The notes: generated from the sequence alone by a model not told the origin. 64,000 bases of DNA from Eurosta solidaginis (GCF_040869045.1 NC_090319.1:385593601-385657600), one strand, 5' to 3'. Counted from the stretch's first letter, positions 31,011-43,914 are shown. Numbers and translations: made by a program.

Positions 31011-33249
31011 ACAACTGTGCTTAAAAAATATCTCTCAGGAAAATGTGAGCTTTATCTTGCTTAAGCAATCAAAACTTTGTTTTTATGCACATGGTTTTGA
31101 GTTAAACTCAAATATTTGAGGTAAAGGGACAGCGCTCAAATAGTTTTTTCCATACCGAGCAGATCTTAGCTTGAAAATCTGAATTGGGCCTTAACCTCAG
31201 CTTTTATTCATGACATCTATTAAGTTAAGCAGAGAGAGTCAGTGGACTCTCATTGAATATTATAGGGATACTCTGGTCTACAATGTTATCTATGTTAGTT
31301 TAGCCCACCCAACAAATTTGTCAGCAACAGAGAGCAGAAACTACACTTACACAATTAGTAGTCGCTTAAAGCGGTCTACGTTCATCGGTACGTTTCATCA
31401 ACTATTTGCATGAGTGTATTCGCTTAGACATTTTCCAACAAAAAAAAAAAAAAATTCCATTTATAATCTTTTTATAAAACTTGTTATAATCCTAAACTTC
31501 GACAAGCTTAAAATATATTACAGAAAAAAGCCTTGTTTATAAAAATCTTTCTCTTTTTGACAAATTAAATCTTTGTCTCATGAAACGGCTATGCCACAAA
31601 GCCTAAAGTGAAAATTCCTGTTTTTAGACACTTAAATTGTGAGCAGCATGCACAGTCACTTAAGAAAACAGTGTCTACGTAAATTGGAGTGTACAATGGA
31701 ATTGTACATTCGCTTGGAACACTTTCACACTTTCAACACTGTCACACTGAATTGCTGAATGCATTAACGGGTACGGACAAGGTAAACGTCTTTACCGTTT
31801 GTTACCTTTCGCTCTATGCTTATGTATGTATGTATATCTGAACTTTTTAAACGAATGTGGCCACATCTTATGTGTGTGTGTAACTATGCATTTACTTCAT
31901 GTACTTCATATGTATGTATGTGGTGTTTAGTGTATGCAATATATAACACATGCACATACATATGTTAAACATACACATTTGAGTATGTAAGTATTTAGAT
32001 ATTCCTCGTAAACGCTTGACCACATACTAATGGCCTTCTGCGGCAGTTACTCACGAACGTACGTACCAAAAACGTGTCAGCTGACACGACCTATCTTATG
32101 AGTGTGCAATGTAAACGAAAACTCACAGACGTCCAACGCCCGTTCGTACGTAGCCCGCAACGTAGAAATTAAAACAATTTTGATTTTTTCCGTAAGAACG
32201 TGTCAGCTGATCGCTCTCTCACAAAACCGAGTTGCCTAGTAAACTTTTGTGTGCTATGTTTGGACCAATTGCAGTTATTAGACAAAAAGGCCTAATGATT
32301 GTTTAAAATTTTGTTGAAATATTCTAAAATTATTATATAAAATTGGAGGTTACAAATAAATGAATTAGAAATGTTATTCAGTATTTGTTTCTGCCATTTG
32401 CACCATGAAAAATTGCAATTCCAAAAGTTGATGTTTGCATAAGCATGTATGCAAAGTGGTCAATGGCAACAGAGCTTTGCTGTAAGCAATACACACACAA
32501 ATATGTTATGTATATGTACAAAGACGCACACATTGATTCCTACGGGCTTGAGGGTTCGGTCAAACGTGTTTCGTACGACAAACGTTCGTACGTACGGCAC
32601 ACGTCGGTGGGTAATTGCCGCTTTCCTGCGTTAACCACACGCAACATTTGCTTCGACATAAGAACGCTGCTAGCAAACACCAGCCAGCGGCCAGTAGCAG
32701 CCTCTAGTCGTACACGTTGAACATTTTCTTCTTTTTTTGTTGTAGTTTTTTTTTTACTCTTGCGCACAAGTGCCAACTGTTGTTCAGGCAATAGCAACAA
32801 AATGCACACATTAATGGCTTCCCTTATAGGGAAAATGAGGCTAAAACACAAATGGCCCTCCAAACTGCACACAATTTCTGTTTATGCGTGCAAATATGAG
32901 ATTCATATAATCACACATACGTACTTATGTATAAGCATATGTAGGTTACGTTTATACAAATAGTAGAAGCAAAAGCGACACGAAACTTTTTAACGCTCAA
33001 GGATAAATGAAGCATACGCGTGTGTGTACATAAGTTTCCATATTTAAGTGATTCGCGTTGTGTGATTTTACTTTATTACAACACGAACAGATTTGTAATT
33101 TTGAGCAGAAACAACATAGCATGCACGTGCCTATGTATGTAGTGTAATGAAACACGGCAGCCATCCGTCTTGATTTGGGTTGACGCCCTTAATATTATTT
33201 TTGACGACTTCAATACCGTTGCTTTAGAGGGTTTTACAGTTCTTGCAAT
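31011..33249. other. unassigned DNA with palindromes and short tandem repeats
   Basis: No gene recognised. (ATGT)n stretches occur at 31820-31960. A perfect 16-bp palindrome CGTGTCAGCTGACACG lies at 32073-32088, with ACGTGTCAGCTGA repeated at 32198 and several CGTACG palindromes nearby and at 32560-32600. The minus ORF of 110 codons at 32540-32872 has no domain. Confidence 0.45.
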
Positions 33250-34620
33250 TTCTTTGCTGGTATGGTCGAGCTATGTAGTGCAATGAGGTTCTTTGAATTA
33301 CTTATTAGATTGAACTGGCTGGTTAACAAAGATCTTACATAAATTGAATGTCTCCACAGTGTTTGACGACCAAACGAAAGAAACCCAATCAGCTGCCAGA
33401 ACTTATGTTATAGAATAACGCCGTATTATGGGTAAATACTAGACGTTTTCTAGGACATAGCTTAATTGTTGCCTCGAGACTTGGACACAACCACAGAAAG
33501 TGCTCAACCATTTCTTCCTGTAGCTTGCACATCCTACATCTACCGTTACTGACGGGACCTAACTTATTGCGTACGACGCCAGAAGGCAGTGCCCAATTAG
33601 TGAGCCTTAAGTCTTCTCTCTTCAGAGATATGAACCACCTTGTGTATGTAATATTGTAGAATTTGCACATGATCTTAGGAATTATGCAGCCCGCGCTTCA
33701 TTCCACACTTTTACTGCAGGATGAATTATATACAACTGCTATCTCCTTTTGATTTCTCCTAAAAGCATTGGGACGTCTTCCGTCGATTCAGCGAGTGATG
33801 CACTCTCCTGTGGCAATTCTTCAGCCTTTTTGTTAACTTCTAACCCTTTATAACCGGGAACAGAGTAACGATGTATGATCCGGCCTAGGTGAAGTTTTTA
33901 AAATGCTTCTTTACAGTTCAGAACAGTTCTTGACAAAGAACTGTGTGAAATTGCTACCTTATTCGCCGCCTGACTATCAATATATACATTGACGCGACTG
34001 CAGCTTAGGCCCGCTTCGTGCAGAATTTCTGCTGTTTATTTCTAGATCGACACAGTAAATATCAGACCCGACCACTTCCGTAAGCTTGTAGCCATCGGTA
34101 AGCACGTGAATAGTATGCTCTGTCATTTCTACACCCTGGCGCTTACCCTCCGGCTAAGTTGTGCCCCCCAAAACTCTTTGGAAGTTCAGGCACGGGACCA
34201 TGTACCCCGTTTGCCCGATATTAGGTGTCGCCTTTTTTGCTATGGCCATGCGGCCTACACTCATGCTGCCCCGAAGCCTTAAGCCTTGTTGCAGTTGCTA
34301 ACATGATATTTTTGGTCATTTGGTCTGCAGGCGGGATATGTATCCGTTATGCTAATCATTGATAATCTGCATATCACCTCTAGTTTTTTGGTGTAGGTAC
34401 TTCTTTAGAGTGACTGTCAACCAAACAAAGACCTGATAGTAAAGTATCGGTTTGACGATTGGCGTAAGTACCCATTGAGGGAGTTTGGGTGATAGGCCCC
34501 ACGTACATCCTTGCATGCATTTAGTGCCGCAGAGACTTTCTTCGCTCTCTCTTCCACATGTAGTTTTCACGAAAACTTGCTAGATATTTTCTGCTATATA
34601 TTTTTCCTCTAAGCTGACGC
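33250..34620 (-). pseudogene. RNase H-bearing LINE, decayed ORF2 C-terminus and 3' UTR (copy 2)
   Basis: Read on minus from high to low coordinates: an RT end-domain peptide with WGLSPKLPQWVLTPIVKPIL (34352-34570), an RNase H region (about 33920-34200; INVYIDSQAA-type Asp motif encoded near 33970), then a C-terminal segment with REDLRLTNWAL and a CRMCKLQEEMVEHFLWLCP zinc-knuckle-like motif (33389-33670). The 3' UTR carries CACTGTGGAGACATTCAAT near 33345. Stops and frameshifts break it into at least three frames. The domain order fits the R1/LOA/I groups, in which RNase H follows RT. Same family as 1-440 and 63265-64000. Confidence 0.75.
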
Positions 34621-35204
34621 TTAGTCCATTTAGGGGCCTTATATTTTTTAGTAAAGAATGAAGAAACTGGGAAGATATTTCCGACCAATTTACAAATTTC
34701 CGTAGTTTCTTATCAACCAAATATACTGAACCAAATTCCTATATCTCGAGCTTTTATTTTCTTGTACCGTAGGTTCTTAACCAAACAAAACCGAGACTAT
34801 TCTCTAAAAATTAAAAAAAAAATTAAAAATCAAACACATTAACATCATGCAATTCAATTTACAATAATTTTATTCAGCCATAATAATCGTAATAAATCTC
34901 TCTTATATGTTTCCATGTAAATGCCATTTAGTTCAGAACTTTCTCAACCACAAAACCATTAACATAAAAACCATAAAACTAAATGAATTCGCCCTGCATT
35001 ACTAAGTACCAACAAACGTTCGATAAACTTTTAACATTGTCTTTTAAAGGCACGAATTTATTTTACTCATGCTTCGCGAGCTCAGGGGACCTCTTTACAA
35101 ATTTTACAAAAATTCGTTAAAGCAAAGAAAAAATAACACAAAATAACCAGTAGCAGATAAAATTAGATTCACACACCTATGTAACTCAAATAGTTAAGGG
35201 TATA
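34621..35204. other. unassigned AT-rich DNA
   Basis: No gene or repeat recognised. Confidence 0.4.
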
Positions 35205-35885
35205 TATGAGGTATCGATTTGTTATCAAGGTGTTATAAATTTTCTAACGATAACAAAGGTTACCAATGAATTACCGATTGTTTGTAGGCAAGCCATCGGT
35301 TTTTTATCAAAATATTATCGATTACTTATCGAAAAGTTATCGATACTAACAAAGGCGTATCGGAAAGTTATCGACTTGTTACCAATTATCTCTACATATT
35401 TTATCAAAAATTTATAGATTATTTTCAAAATTCTATCGATTATTTATAGAAAATTTATTGGTATGTTATCGAAAAGTTATCGTTTTTGTATCGAAAAGTT
35501 ATCGAATTCTTATCGGTGTGTTATCAATTTACTATCGGCATGTTATCGATTGTTTATCGATGACTTATCGCTTGGTTATGGAACAGATGCTGATAAAACT
35601 TCAATATAAAATCGATGACTGAACTGTAAATCGTCGATAACAAGTCGATAAAAACCAATAAAAAGTCGAAGACTCGGCGATAACAAATCGATAACTCGAC
35701 GATAATAACGCGCTATAAGGAATAACAATAACTTGTCGGTTTCGTGTATATTGGAGCGATTTTCCATCATCCCTTGTCAAATTTGGTTTTCGCTTGTTAC
35801 CGATAAGAAGCCGATGAAAACCTTCCACCGAAATTATTCATTTCTGTTGAAGTTGCCCCTGTTTTGGTTTAACTTCAACGCTGGG
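35205..35885. repeat. fold-back-like array of GTTATCGAWWW units (array 2)
   Basis: GTTATCG-type units run to about 35580. CGATAAC-type units run from about 35628 to 35715. The right flank (ACTTGTCGGT, GATAAGAAGCCGATGAA, GGTTTAACTTCAACGCTGGG) matches that of array 1. The minus ORFs here are shadows. Confidence 0.65.
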
Positions 35886-36137
35886 CGAGCAGTGCAAAAA
35901 TACACTGAGCTCTAAGCCCACGACTCTCTCCGGTAATCTAGGTGAACTTTTGTTATTGCTATACAAATATGTTTGCGTGTGTAATGGTTTGCGAACATTG
36001 GAGAAATTTATAGAAATATAAATGCTACTAACAAAATTTAATTAAATAGAAATTTATAATGAAATAACGTTATATGCAAGCAATATGACAAATTGTCATA
36101 TTAGAGAACAGAAGCAAAAATTTAATTTACATCGAAA

Positions 36138-36320
36138 CAAGTAAGGGTGTCTAAGTTCGGGTGTAACTATTTTTCGCAAAGATATAGCTTATTTTATTCG
36201 AACACGACACCTTTAAAAGACTTTTATACAAAAGTAGGCGTGTTTCTTAACCGATTTGTTAACTAAGCGTTTCATATAGTAAATATACACCGAATTTTGT
36301 TATGATAGGTTTAACGATTT
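36138..36320 (-). mobile_element. older HINE relic, 3' side, split by copy D
   Basis: AAACAAGTAAGGGTGTCTAA and GTTCGGGTGTAACTA resemble a HINE 3' end with an eroded hairpin. The body then continues up to the exact 5' end of copy D. Confidence 0.5.
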
Positions 36321-37938
36321 TTATACTCAGCTGAGCAGAGTTCACAGAGTATATTAACTTTGTTCGCATAACGGTAATCCGTAACGGCATAAACTAATCG
36401 AGATAGATATAGACTTCTATATATCAAAATGATCTGGATGAAAAAAGAAATTCATTTAGCCACGTCCGTCCGTCCGTCCGTCTGTCCGTCCGTCTGTAAA
36501 CACGATAACTTGAGTAAAATTTTGAAGTATCTTGATGAAGTTTGTTATGTAGGTTCCTGGGCGCTCATCTCAGATCGCTATTTAAAATGAACGAAATCGG
36601 ACTACAACCACACCCACTTTTTCGATATCGAAATTTTCGAAAAACCGAAAAAGTGCGATAATTCATTACCAAAGACGGATAAAGCGATGAAACTTGGTAG
36701 GTGTGTTGACCTTATGACGCAAAATAGAAAATTTGAAAAATTTTGGACAATGGGCGTGGAACCTCCCACGTAGGCACGTTACTCCTATTACTATATGTGT
36801 GCTAAATAAAAATTTGCGAAATCGGATGACGAACACGCCCACTTTAAAAAAAATGTTTTTTTAAGTCAAATTTTAACAAAAAATTTAATATCTTTACAGT
36901 ATAGAAATAAATTATGTCAACATTCAACTCCAGTAATGATATGGTGCAACAAAATACAAAGATAAAAGAAAATTTCAAAATGGACGTAGCTCCGCCCTTT
37001 TTCACTTAATTCGTCTAGAATACTTTTAATGCCATAAGTCGAACAAAAATTTACCAATCCTTGTGAAATTTGGTAGGGAGATAGATTCTATGACGGTAAC
37101 TGTTTTCTGTGAAAATTGGCGAAATCGGTTGAAGCCAGGCGCAGTTTTTATAAAAAGTCCACCGTTTGTCCTTCCGCTCGGCCGTTAACACGATAACTTG
37201 AGCAAAAATCGATATATTTACTAAACTTAGTTCACGTACTTATCTGAAGTTACTTTATCTTGGTATAAAATATGTTCGAAATGCAACTATGGCCACGCCC
37301 ACTTTTCCGATATCGAAAATTACGAGAAATGAAAAAAATGCCATAATTCTGTACCAAATTTGAAAAAAATATGAAACATGGTAATTGGATTGGTTTATTG
37401 ATGCAAAATATAACTTTAGAAAAAACTTTGTAAAATGGGTGTGACACCTACCATATTAAGTAGAAGAAAATGAAAAAGTTCTGCAGAGCGAAATCAAAAG
37501 CCCTTGAAATCTTGTCAGGAATACTGTTCGTGGTATGATATATATAAATAAATTAGCGGTACCCGACAGAAGATGTTCTAGGTCACCCTGGTCCACATTT
37601 TGGTCGATATCTCGAAAACGCCTTCACATATACAACTAAGGGCTACCCTTATTAACACTTTTAATTTGATACCTATATCGTACAAACACTTTCTAGAGTC
37701 ACCCCTGGTCCACCCTTATTGCGATATCTCGAAAAGGCGTCCACCTATAGAACTAAAGCCCACTACGTTTTAAATAATCATTACCACCTTTCATTTGATA
37801 CACATGTCATACAAACACATTCCAGGGTTACCCTAGATTCATTTTCCTACATGGTGATTTTCCCTTATTTTGTCTCCAAAGCTCTCAGCTGAGTATGTAA
37901 TGTTCGGTTATACCCTAACTTAGCCTTCGTTACTTGTT
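36321..37938 (+). mobile_element. HINE/DINE-1-like element, complete (copy D)
   Basis: It starts TTATACTCAGCTGAGCAGAG and has a (GTCC)n tract at 36466-36492 and CACGCCCACTTT blocks. Two ~130-bp units lie at about 37570-37830. It ends with GAGTATGTAATGTTCGGTTA and TTACTTGTT. It is closely similar to copy B, including the internal order. Confidence 0.8.
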
Positions 37939-38094
37939 GATTTATTTATTTATTAATTTATTTAAAATTATAGTCGACTCAGAGCGGTCGACTGCTAAAA
38001 ATTTAAAGTATAATATATATCTATATAGTATATATAAGATTAATATAAGTGTCCCCTGTGGCGGGTCGTCGTGAGGAGCTCAGAAGGAAGATTA

Positions 38095-38445
38095 CGCGAG
38101 GTTATGATTAATAATATTTGTAAACTTGGTTTTATCACGAAAAGGGCAGTGCCACACCCATTTTCAAAAAGGTTTTAAAATATTTTTCAATAGTTTAAAT
38201 ATCAGTCCACACATCGAATTTCAACATTCTAGGTGTACTATTTACTAAATAATCAGGTTTTTGTGTTTTCCTTAATGTTATATATATAAAAAGTGGGCGT
38301 GGTTATCATCCGATCTCGCTCATTTTAAATAGAAATGGGAGATGGGTGTCGAGGAACCAATATACCAAATTTCAATAAGATATGTCCGTATTTCCTCAAT
38401 TTATCGTGTGCATATTCTAGTAAGCTATATCTTAACGAAAAATAG
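38095..38445 (-). mobile_element. older HINE relic, 5' side, split by copy D
   Basis: AAAAAGTGGGCGTGGTTATC, CATTTTAAATAGAAATGGGA and AATTTCAATAAGATATGTCC follow the minus-orientation order of the family. With 36138-36320 it may be one element into which copy D inserted. Confidence 0.45.
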
Positions 38446-38702
38446 TTTTGTGTATGTTTGTTTAATGGTGTGTTCAGTTTATACTTATATTTAAGAATGC
38501 ATGAGCTTAACACCGGCTTATAATAATTGAATTTCAATTATTATATTTTTCTAAGAGAAACTGAAAAGAAAGAAACATTTACTGGCACATTGCGATGGAC
38601 CTATTTCGAAAACCGCCAACGTAATCATCATCAGGCAATTTTGTAATGTTATCAAAGGTTTCAATGGGATTCGAACCGTGAATCACATGGTGAAACTGCA
38701 AA
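38446..38702 (-). mobile_element. SINE-A copy, head truncated
   Basis: It carries tail GTTTGTTTAATGGTGTGTTC, the internal palindrome, and B box GGTTCGAATCCC on minus. It ends at GTGAAACTGCA, so the A box is lost. Confidence 0.78.
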
Positions 38703-38727
38703 TCAGAATGCAATGGGTGTTATTTAT

Positions 38728-39055
38728 GGTTGTTTTTGTTGCATTAAAAAGACACTTCTTGAACATTTGTTTTCGATGTTTGTGGTCCTTTGCAGGATAT
38801 AAATCCAGTAAATTCTGGCAACAAGTAACATTAAGGTACTAGCCCGATCATATCGGGAACGATTAATATGGACATATTAAGGCCATAACATCCCCATATT
38901 TCCTAGTTCTATGAGTAACTTGGAGTCGCCAGAACCTTGCCTGCTAAATATGTGTATGACACATTCATATTTGGAACAGGACTGCCCTCGTGTAGGTTTG
39001 CGGAGCCCCTGAAGCTATAAAGCTTTATATTGTGCTTATCAACTCCTTGAATTCC
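38728..39055 (-). repeat. dispersed repeat J, fragment
   Basis: GTTGTTTTTGTTGCATTAAA (tail), GATGTTTGTGGTCCTTTGC, ACATTAAGGTACTAGCCCGA and GAGTCGCCAGAACC match other J copies. Confidence 0.6.
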
Positions 39056-41166
39056 GTTATTTATGGTTCTTATAACTATTGGAATAATTCGATTATTCGA
39101 TATTATATTTGTATGGTATATTAAGCAACGTCTACTGTTCGAATAGTTGAATTGTTTAGATTATTCGAATAATCGCCACTCAACGAATATCTTGTTTAAA
39201 TCGAACGACCGGTTTTTATTTGTTATTTATAAGCAAAGGCTTCGCTGGTATGGTCTTGCTATGCGAATGAATCCGAAAAAAAATTTCTGACTTCCCATTT
39301 GCCCTGTTTAGTTGATAAAATTTTGAAGTATAGTGATCTGTAGGTTTGAACCAGAACATGAAAGCAATGAGTATACTACAAGTCATATAGTGCTCTGTCC
39401 ATAAAACCACCTCCCTTAACGTGGGCCAGAAAGAGAAAGCAGTCATATATTATTATAAAATGCTATTCATATGTGTAAGCGGTGACTTTGTTTTGACTAT
39501 GTACTTAAGTATATATTAAATTAATTATTATTATTGTTTTGTTTTGTCCCCAGTCCTGATGATGACTTCAGATTGAAGTTGAAATATCGACCAAATAAAT
39601 TATAAATGAATATAAACAAAAAAATAAGTTTTATTCATCTTAAAGCCTTTTAGCTCAATAAATCTAATAAATTATAAAATGCTGCTACTTTTGAAATTTT
39701 GCTGAAAACCAATTTTAATTGAGCATCAATACTTAATTCACGCGATGTAGGATGAAGCCAAAACAAAAATTGAATTTTAAAACTCGTCAGCATAATAATA
39801 CAAATTTTTTAGGCCATTTCAAGCTAATTGGTTTTTATTTATTTATAACTGTATTTATATATGGAATTTCAAATATTTTGCAACCATAGCAGCTAAGTTA
39901 TAATAAATTCAATAAAGCAACAAAACATGGCGCCAATCTGAATTTATTCATAAGTAGAGCATTATAGTGTGATGACTAAAATATTAAGTTTGTATAATAT
40001 TTATTAATACAACAACACATGCATGCAATTATGATTATTCATCAGTAACCACATACTGCGCTCTTAGCTCGCATAAATTTCATAATTCGAATTCTCTTCT
40101 ATCATATGTGTAGGCATTTAGTAAAGCTCAATAATACCACGCACACAAACAAAAACTGACCTGCATTTAAGCCATTGCAGAGGCGTTTTACAAACAATTC
40201 ACCACCAATCACTACTTAAGTACGACATTTGTGTGACACATTCGAATTGCGATAAACAGCAGCTGTCAAAAACGTCCACACCTCCTAGCCGAACAACCAA
40301 AATGTCAACTGCAATAGAAGTTGTAATGCATCAAAAACTTTCTACAAAATATATTACATAATTTACAAATTTACTAAGGCTGCCCAGCAAGTCACTGGAA
40401 AGGTGTTTGATTCAAAAGAAACTAGTTACGTTTTCAGCTGTAGCGGAGAGCTTTGGAAAACAAAACAAAATGTATAGCCTTAATGCAATTCACTTTGCGG
40501 TTGAGCCCTTAAATATATGTAAGTCATGGGCGAAATAAGTAAAAATTTACTCGATTATTCCACTAAATTATCCTCTACGCAATTGCAGCAGGCAGGTAGC
40601 TCTATACCCGAATCTATAGACGACAGGTAGAGCTTCTACCGGGTTATTCTGTTTATGCAACTGCATAAATGTGTCAGTGAATGCGCTTACATACAAACAC
40701 TTCAGTTTGTCGCTATCAACGGAAAAACTTGGCAATGTTTGTGAAATAATTGTATGCATAGGTGTAATTACATCAACCGCACTTATTCCTTTAACTTGTT
40801 ATGCAGAATATGCCATATAACGGAAATAGCTACATAACTACGCCAATTTATGTACAGCTCTTTAACAAGCACGTACATACAAACATACACACTAACACGC
40901 AAAGGTAGAGCCGCAAAAGCAATCAATGTAAATCGATTGTTTCACTTCAACTTCTATTTAATTTTCCCCTCAGCAAATTCATCATGCCCTGATGATCGCT
41001 CTTACATCATTGGCTATATATGTACATTAGTTCATATGTACATAGCTACGTGCAGAAGCCAGCAATTATTTAAATTTCCACCGATTAATACGTTATACGC
41101 CACTTGATGCATCAGCAAACAATTTTCATAGCATCTACCTGGCAACAAAACAACAACTTTGACGAC
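39056..41166. other. unassigned AT-rich DNA
   Basis: No gene recognised. ATTCGAATAATCG-type palindromes occur at 39080-39175. CCTGATGATGACTTCAGATT with GAAATATCGACCAAATAAAT (39556-39603) resembles 3' ends seen in Penelope-like or other retroelements, but is too short to assign. The rest looks unique. Confidence 0.4.
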
Positions 41167-42247
41167 TGGGTCGAATTTTCTCAAGTGGGCCACTTTAAAA
41201 TCGATTGTCTCAGTTTTCGTTGATTAATACGGTTTTTAATCGGCTTGGAGGTAAAGCCGATCTCCACAAAATATTTTTGCAAAAAAAGTTTTTTTTACAT
41301 TAGTTATTAACCGTTAGAGTTTTTGATCAGGTCATTAAAATGTTATTTTAAAAAATTAATAACTCGTGAACGGTTTATAGAAACTTAACGCTTTATACAT
41401 CAAAATTTTCGTCAATTAATATACTTTGCCATAAAAAAATTGATTTTTATAACAAATTTTTATTTTGCTAAAAATATCCTGTTTGTTTTAAATAATTAAA
41501 AATTAATAAAACTTCTCCGCTTGCGAGAAAATTTTAACACATTTCATTCAATTCTAAAATCCCTTAAAAAATGTTGATAAAACAAAAGTCATTATTTAGC
41601 ATTAGGTCAAGAGTTATACATGTTTTTGTGACCGCGCCCCTACCTCCAGCGCTAGACGAGCACGTTTTGATGCTCTCGAGCTCGCGACAAACATACTTAC
41701 TTTAATATGCATTAAATATAAAATAATTAAAAAACAATTTTTAAGTTAAACGGTTTTATTGAAAACAATACTTACATGAAATAATAATAATACGAAAAGC
41801 TATAAAATAATTAGGTAGGTCCTAGGTACTAATCATCACACTCCTTATCAATCTAGGGCGTTGATCAGACAATTAAATAAAAGCGTTGGACGCGTCATAT
41901 TTCTATTGATAGTCATAAGTAAAACCAACTGAACCTTAATCATGTTATGCTACGCCTCACATTTTTAGAAATTTCATTTTTATAGCAAAGTATATCAATT
42001 GGCGAAAAGTTTGATGTATAAAGCGTTAAGTTTCTATAAACCGTTCACGAGTTATTAATTTTTTAAAATAACATTTTAATGACCTGATCAAAAACTCTAA
42101 CGGTTAATAACTAATGTAAAAAAAACTTTTTTTGCAAAAATATTTTGTGGAGATCGGCTTTACCTCCAAGCCGATTAAAAACCGTATTAATCAACGAAAA
42201 CTGAGACAATCGATTTTAAAGTGGCCCACTTGAGAAAATTTTACCCA
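41167..42247. mobile_element. fold-back type MITE with ~280-bp, nearly identical inverted arms
   Basis: The left arm (41167 to about 41449) and right arm (about 41970-42247) are inverted copies differing at only a handful of bases. Shared blocks include TCTCAAGTGGGCCACTTT, GGCTTGGAGGTAAAGCC and CTCGTGAACGGTTTATAGAA. Both ends read TGGGT. No clear target duplication was found. The ~520-bp centre includes, reversed, the repeat found at 11745-11950. No ORF of note is present. Confidence 0.75.
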
Positions 42248-42409
42248 ACCTCTAAACAGTAAATATTTGTACTGCAAGGAAAGATAGTTGATGCTTACAT
42301 ATTTAATATGAAATCGTTGAAAACAAAACCCAAACTTAAATGAATCGTAAAAGACAATCGAATTTTTGATGTTTTATCAACTATGGTGACGTTATGGAAA
42401 AGTCCAGAA

Positions 42410-42500
42410 GGTAAGGGTAGGTTGTTAGGTTAGTTCCAAATGGCCGGTCAATAAAGACCTCACATAGACTGAATGTGTCCACAGTGTTACCAGGATTTGT
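42410..42500 (-). mobile_element. LINE 3' UTR fragment (same family as 33250-34620)
   Basis: GGTTAGTTCCAAATGGCCGG, AAGACCTCACATAGACTGAA and GTGTCCACAGTGTT match the 3' UTR at 33310-33365. Confidence 0.55.
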
Positions 42501-42639
42501 TTGACGGTGAAAGCTTCGAGGGAAGCACAATTTTAAACTAGCCCATTCACTTTTTCATTTCCATCTATTCCCATGCTCTTCCAGTTTCTTCAAAGGATTG
42601 CTTTTACTCTAGCACACTTGAAGTTGTTGTGTTATGCTG

Positions 42640-42870
42640 GACTCAAACATCGTCAATAAGTTTTTTTCAAAGGGTTGTGGATTTTTTATTGTCGAGTAAT
42701 TGGTTTGATATCGAAAACTAATAAATTTCTAACGAAAAGCTATCGATTTGTTGTCGGTTTTTAACGGAGTATTATTGGCTGGTTTTCGACGAGTTATTGG
42801 TTTTTTTTATGGTTTACGGTTTTAAATAGAAGTGCTATCGTTTTGTTATCGATATTAAGTTATGCACGAG
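42640..42870 (+). repeat. degenerate TATCG array, single arm
   Basis: Units such as GAAAAGCTATCGATTTGTTG and GTTTTGTTATCGATATTAAG run in one orientation. Same motif as the larger arrays, short and diverged. Confidence 0.5.
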
Positions 42871-42894
42871 TACTTGGTTTTCCAACTTTTTGTT

Positions 42895-43480
42895 TTCGGC
42901 TGCGGTTATTACGACTCAAATGATGGTTATGGTAATGGTAAGATTAATGGTTCCGGCAACATTAGCGGTTATGGTTATAAATTCGGTATTGTTATGTTAT
43001 TGCTCTTGGTTACGGCGCATTCAGGATAACGGTTGTCGTGGCGTGAATGATGGCTGATTCTGTGGCCGTTGTGGTTACGGTTAGGGTTATGATTGTGGTT
43101 ATGATTATGGTTCTGGTTCTGGTTATGTTTATGGTTATGGTTATGGTCATGGATATGGTCACGATTGTGGTTTTGGATATTGATATTTTTATGGGTAAGG
43201 GGGTTGGTTTTTTCTTCTCTTGTTGTAATTACATTTATTGATAAGGGTATGATTCTGTTTACCCATGGTGATAGTAATGGCTTTGATTATAGTTATGGTA
43301 ATGGTAAAGATTTGGGTTGCGTTCAATCTTATGACTATGACTGCGGTGAGAATTTAAGTTAATGTTATGACTATACTTTTGGTTATGACAAAAATGTTTG
43401 TTGCGGCTATTATTACAGTTATAGATAGTATTACTTCTCTGGCCGCAATTACGGTCAAGTCAATGATCAAAGTTACGGCC
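42895..43480 (+). repeat. GGTTAT/GGTTCT hexamer tract
   Basis: Imperfect hexamers (GGTTATGGTTATGGTTATGG around 43125-43145, with GGTTCT, GGTCAT and GGTAAT variants) extend for nearly 600 bases. Periodicity of 6 creates Val/Met-rich ORFs at 43047 and 43165 that I do not regard as genes. Confidence 0.7.
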
Positions 43481-43914
43481 TTAGTTACCCAAATTAAAAT
43501 ATCCCGTTTACAAATCAAGCCCCAAGAGTACTTACATTTACATACGTATTAAATTTTTTTTTAATAAGAAAAAAGACGCTGAAGCAGGCACGTTGTCGAA
43601 ACGGGTTTATTTTTAAACCAATGTAAAAACCGGTAACGAAAAATCATTTCGATATACATCAGCTCAAAAGAAATCTTGATTCTAACAGTCGAATGAGTGT
43701 CCCTTGTTCATTCTAGCCTATCTCCGTATCTGATAAGCCAGCAACCGCCTCCATTATATCTGGGTAGCTTCCGCAAGCTTAACTTCAATTATTGCGGCAA
43801 TTAAATTCCTTCAAATGATGTTAAACGGCTATTAACCCACATTGTGTCACAACTCATTATAAAATATTCGGTTATACCCGCACTAAGGCTTTCTTAAATC
43901 AAGTTTATATTTAA
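43481..43914. other. unassigned DNA
   Basis: Nothing firm. GACGCTGAAGCAGGCACG and TTGTCGAAACGGGTTTAT at 43575-43612 resemble retroelement 3' ends. GGTTATACCCGCACTAAGG near 43871 may be a scrap of a HINE end. Confidence 0.35.

Noticed and set aside
43047..43362. Val/Met-rich ORFs
   Set aside because: Translation of the GGTTAT hexamer tract; two frames are open at once.
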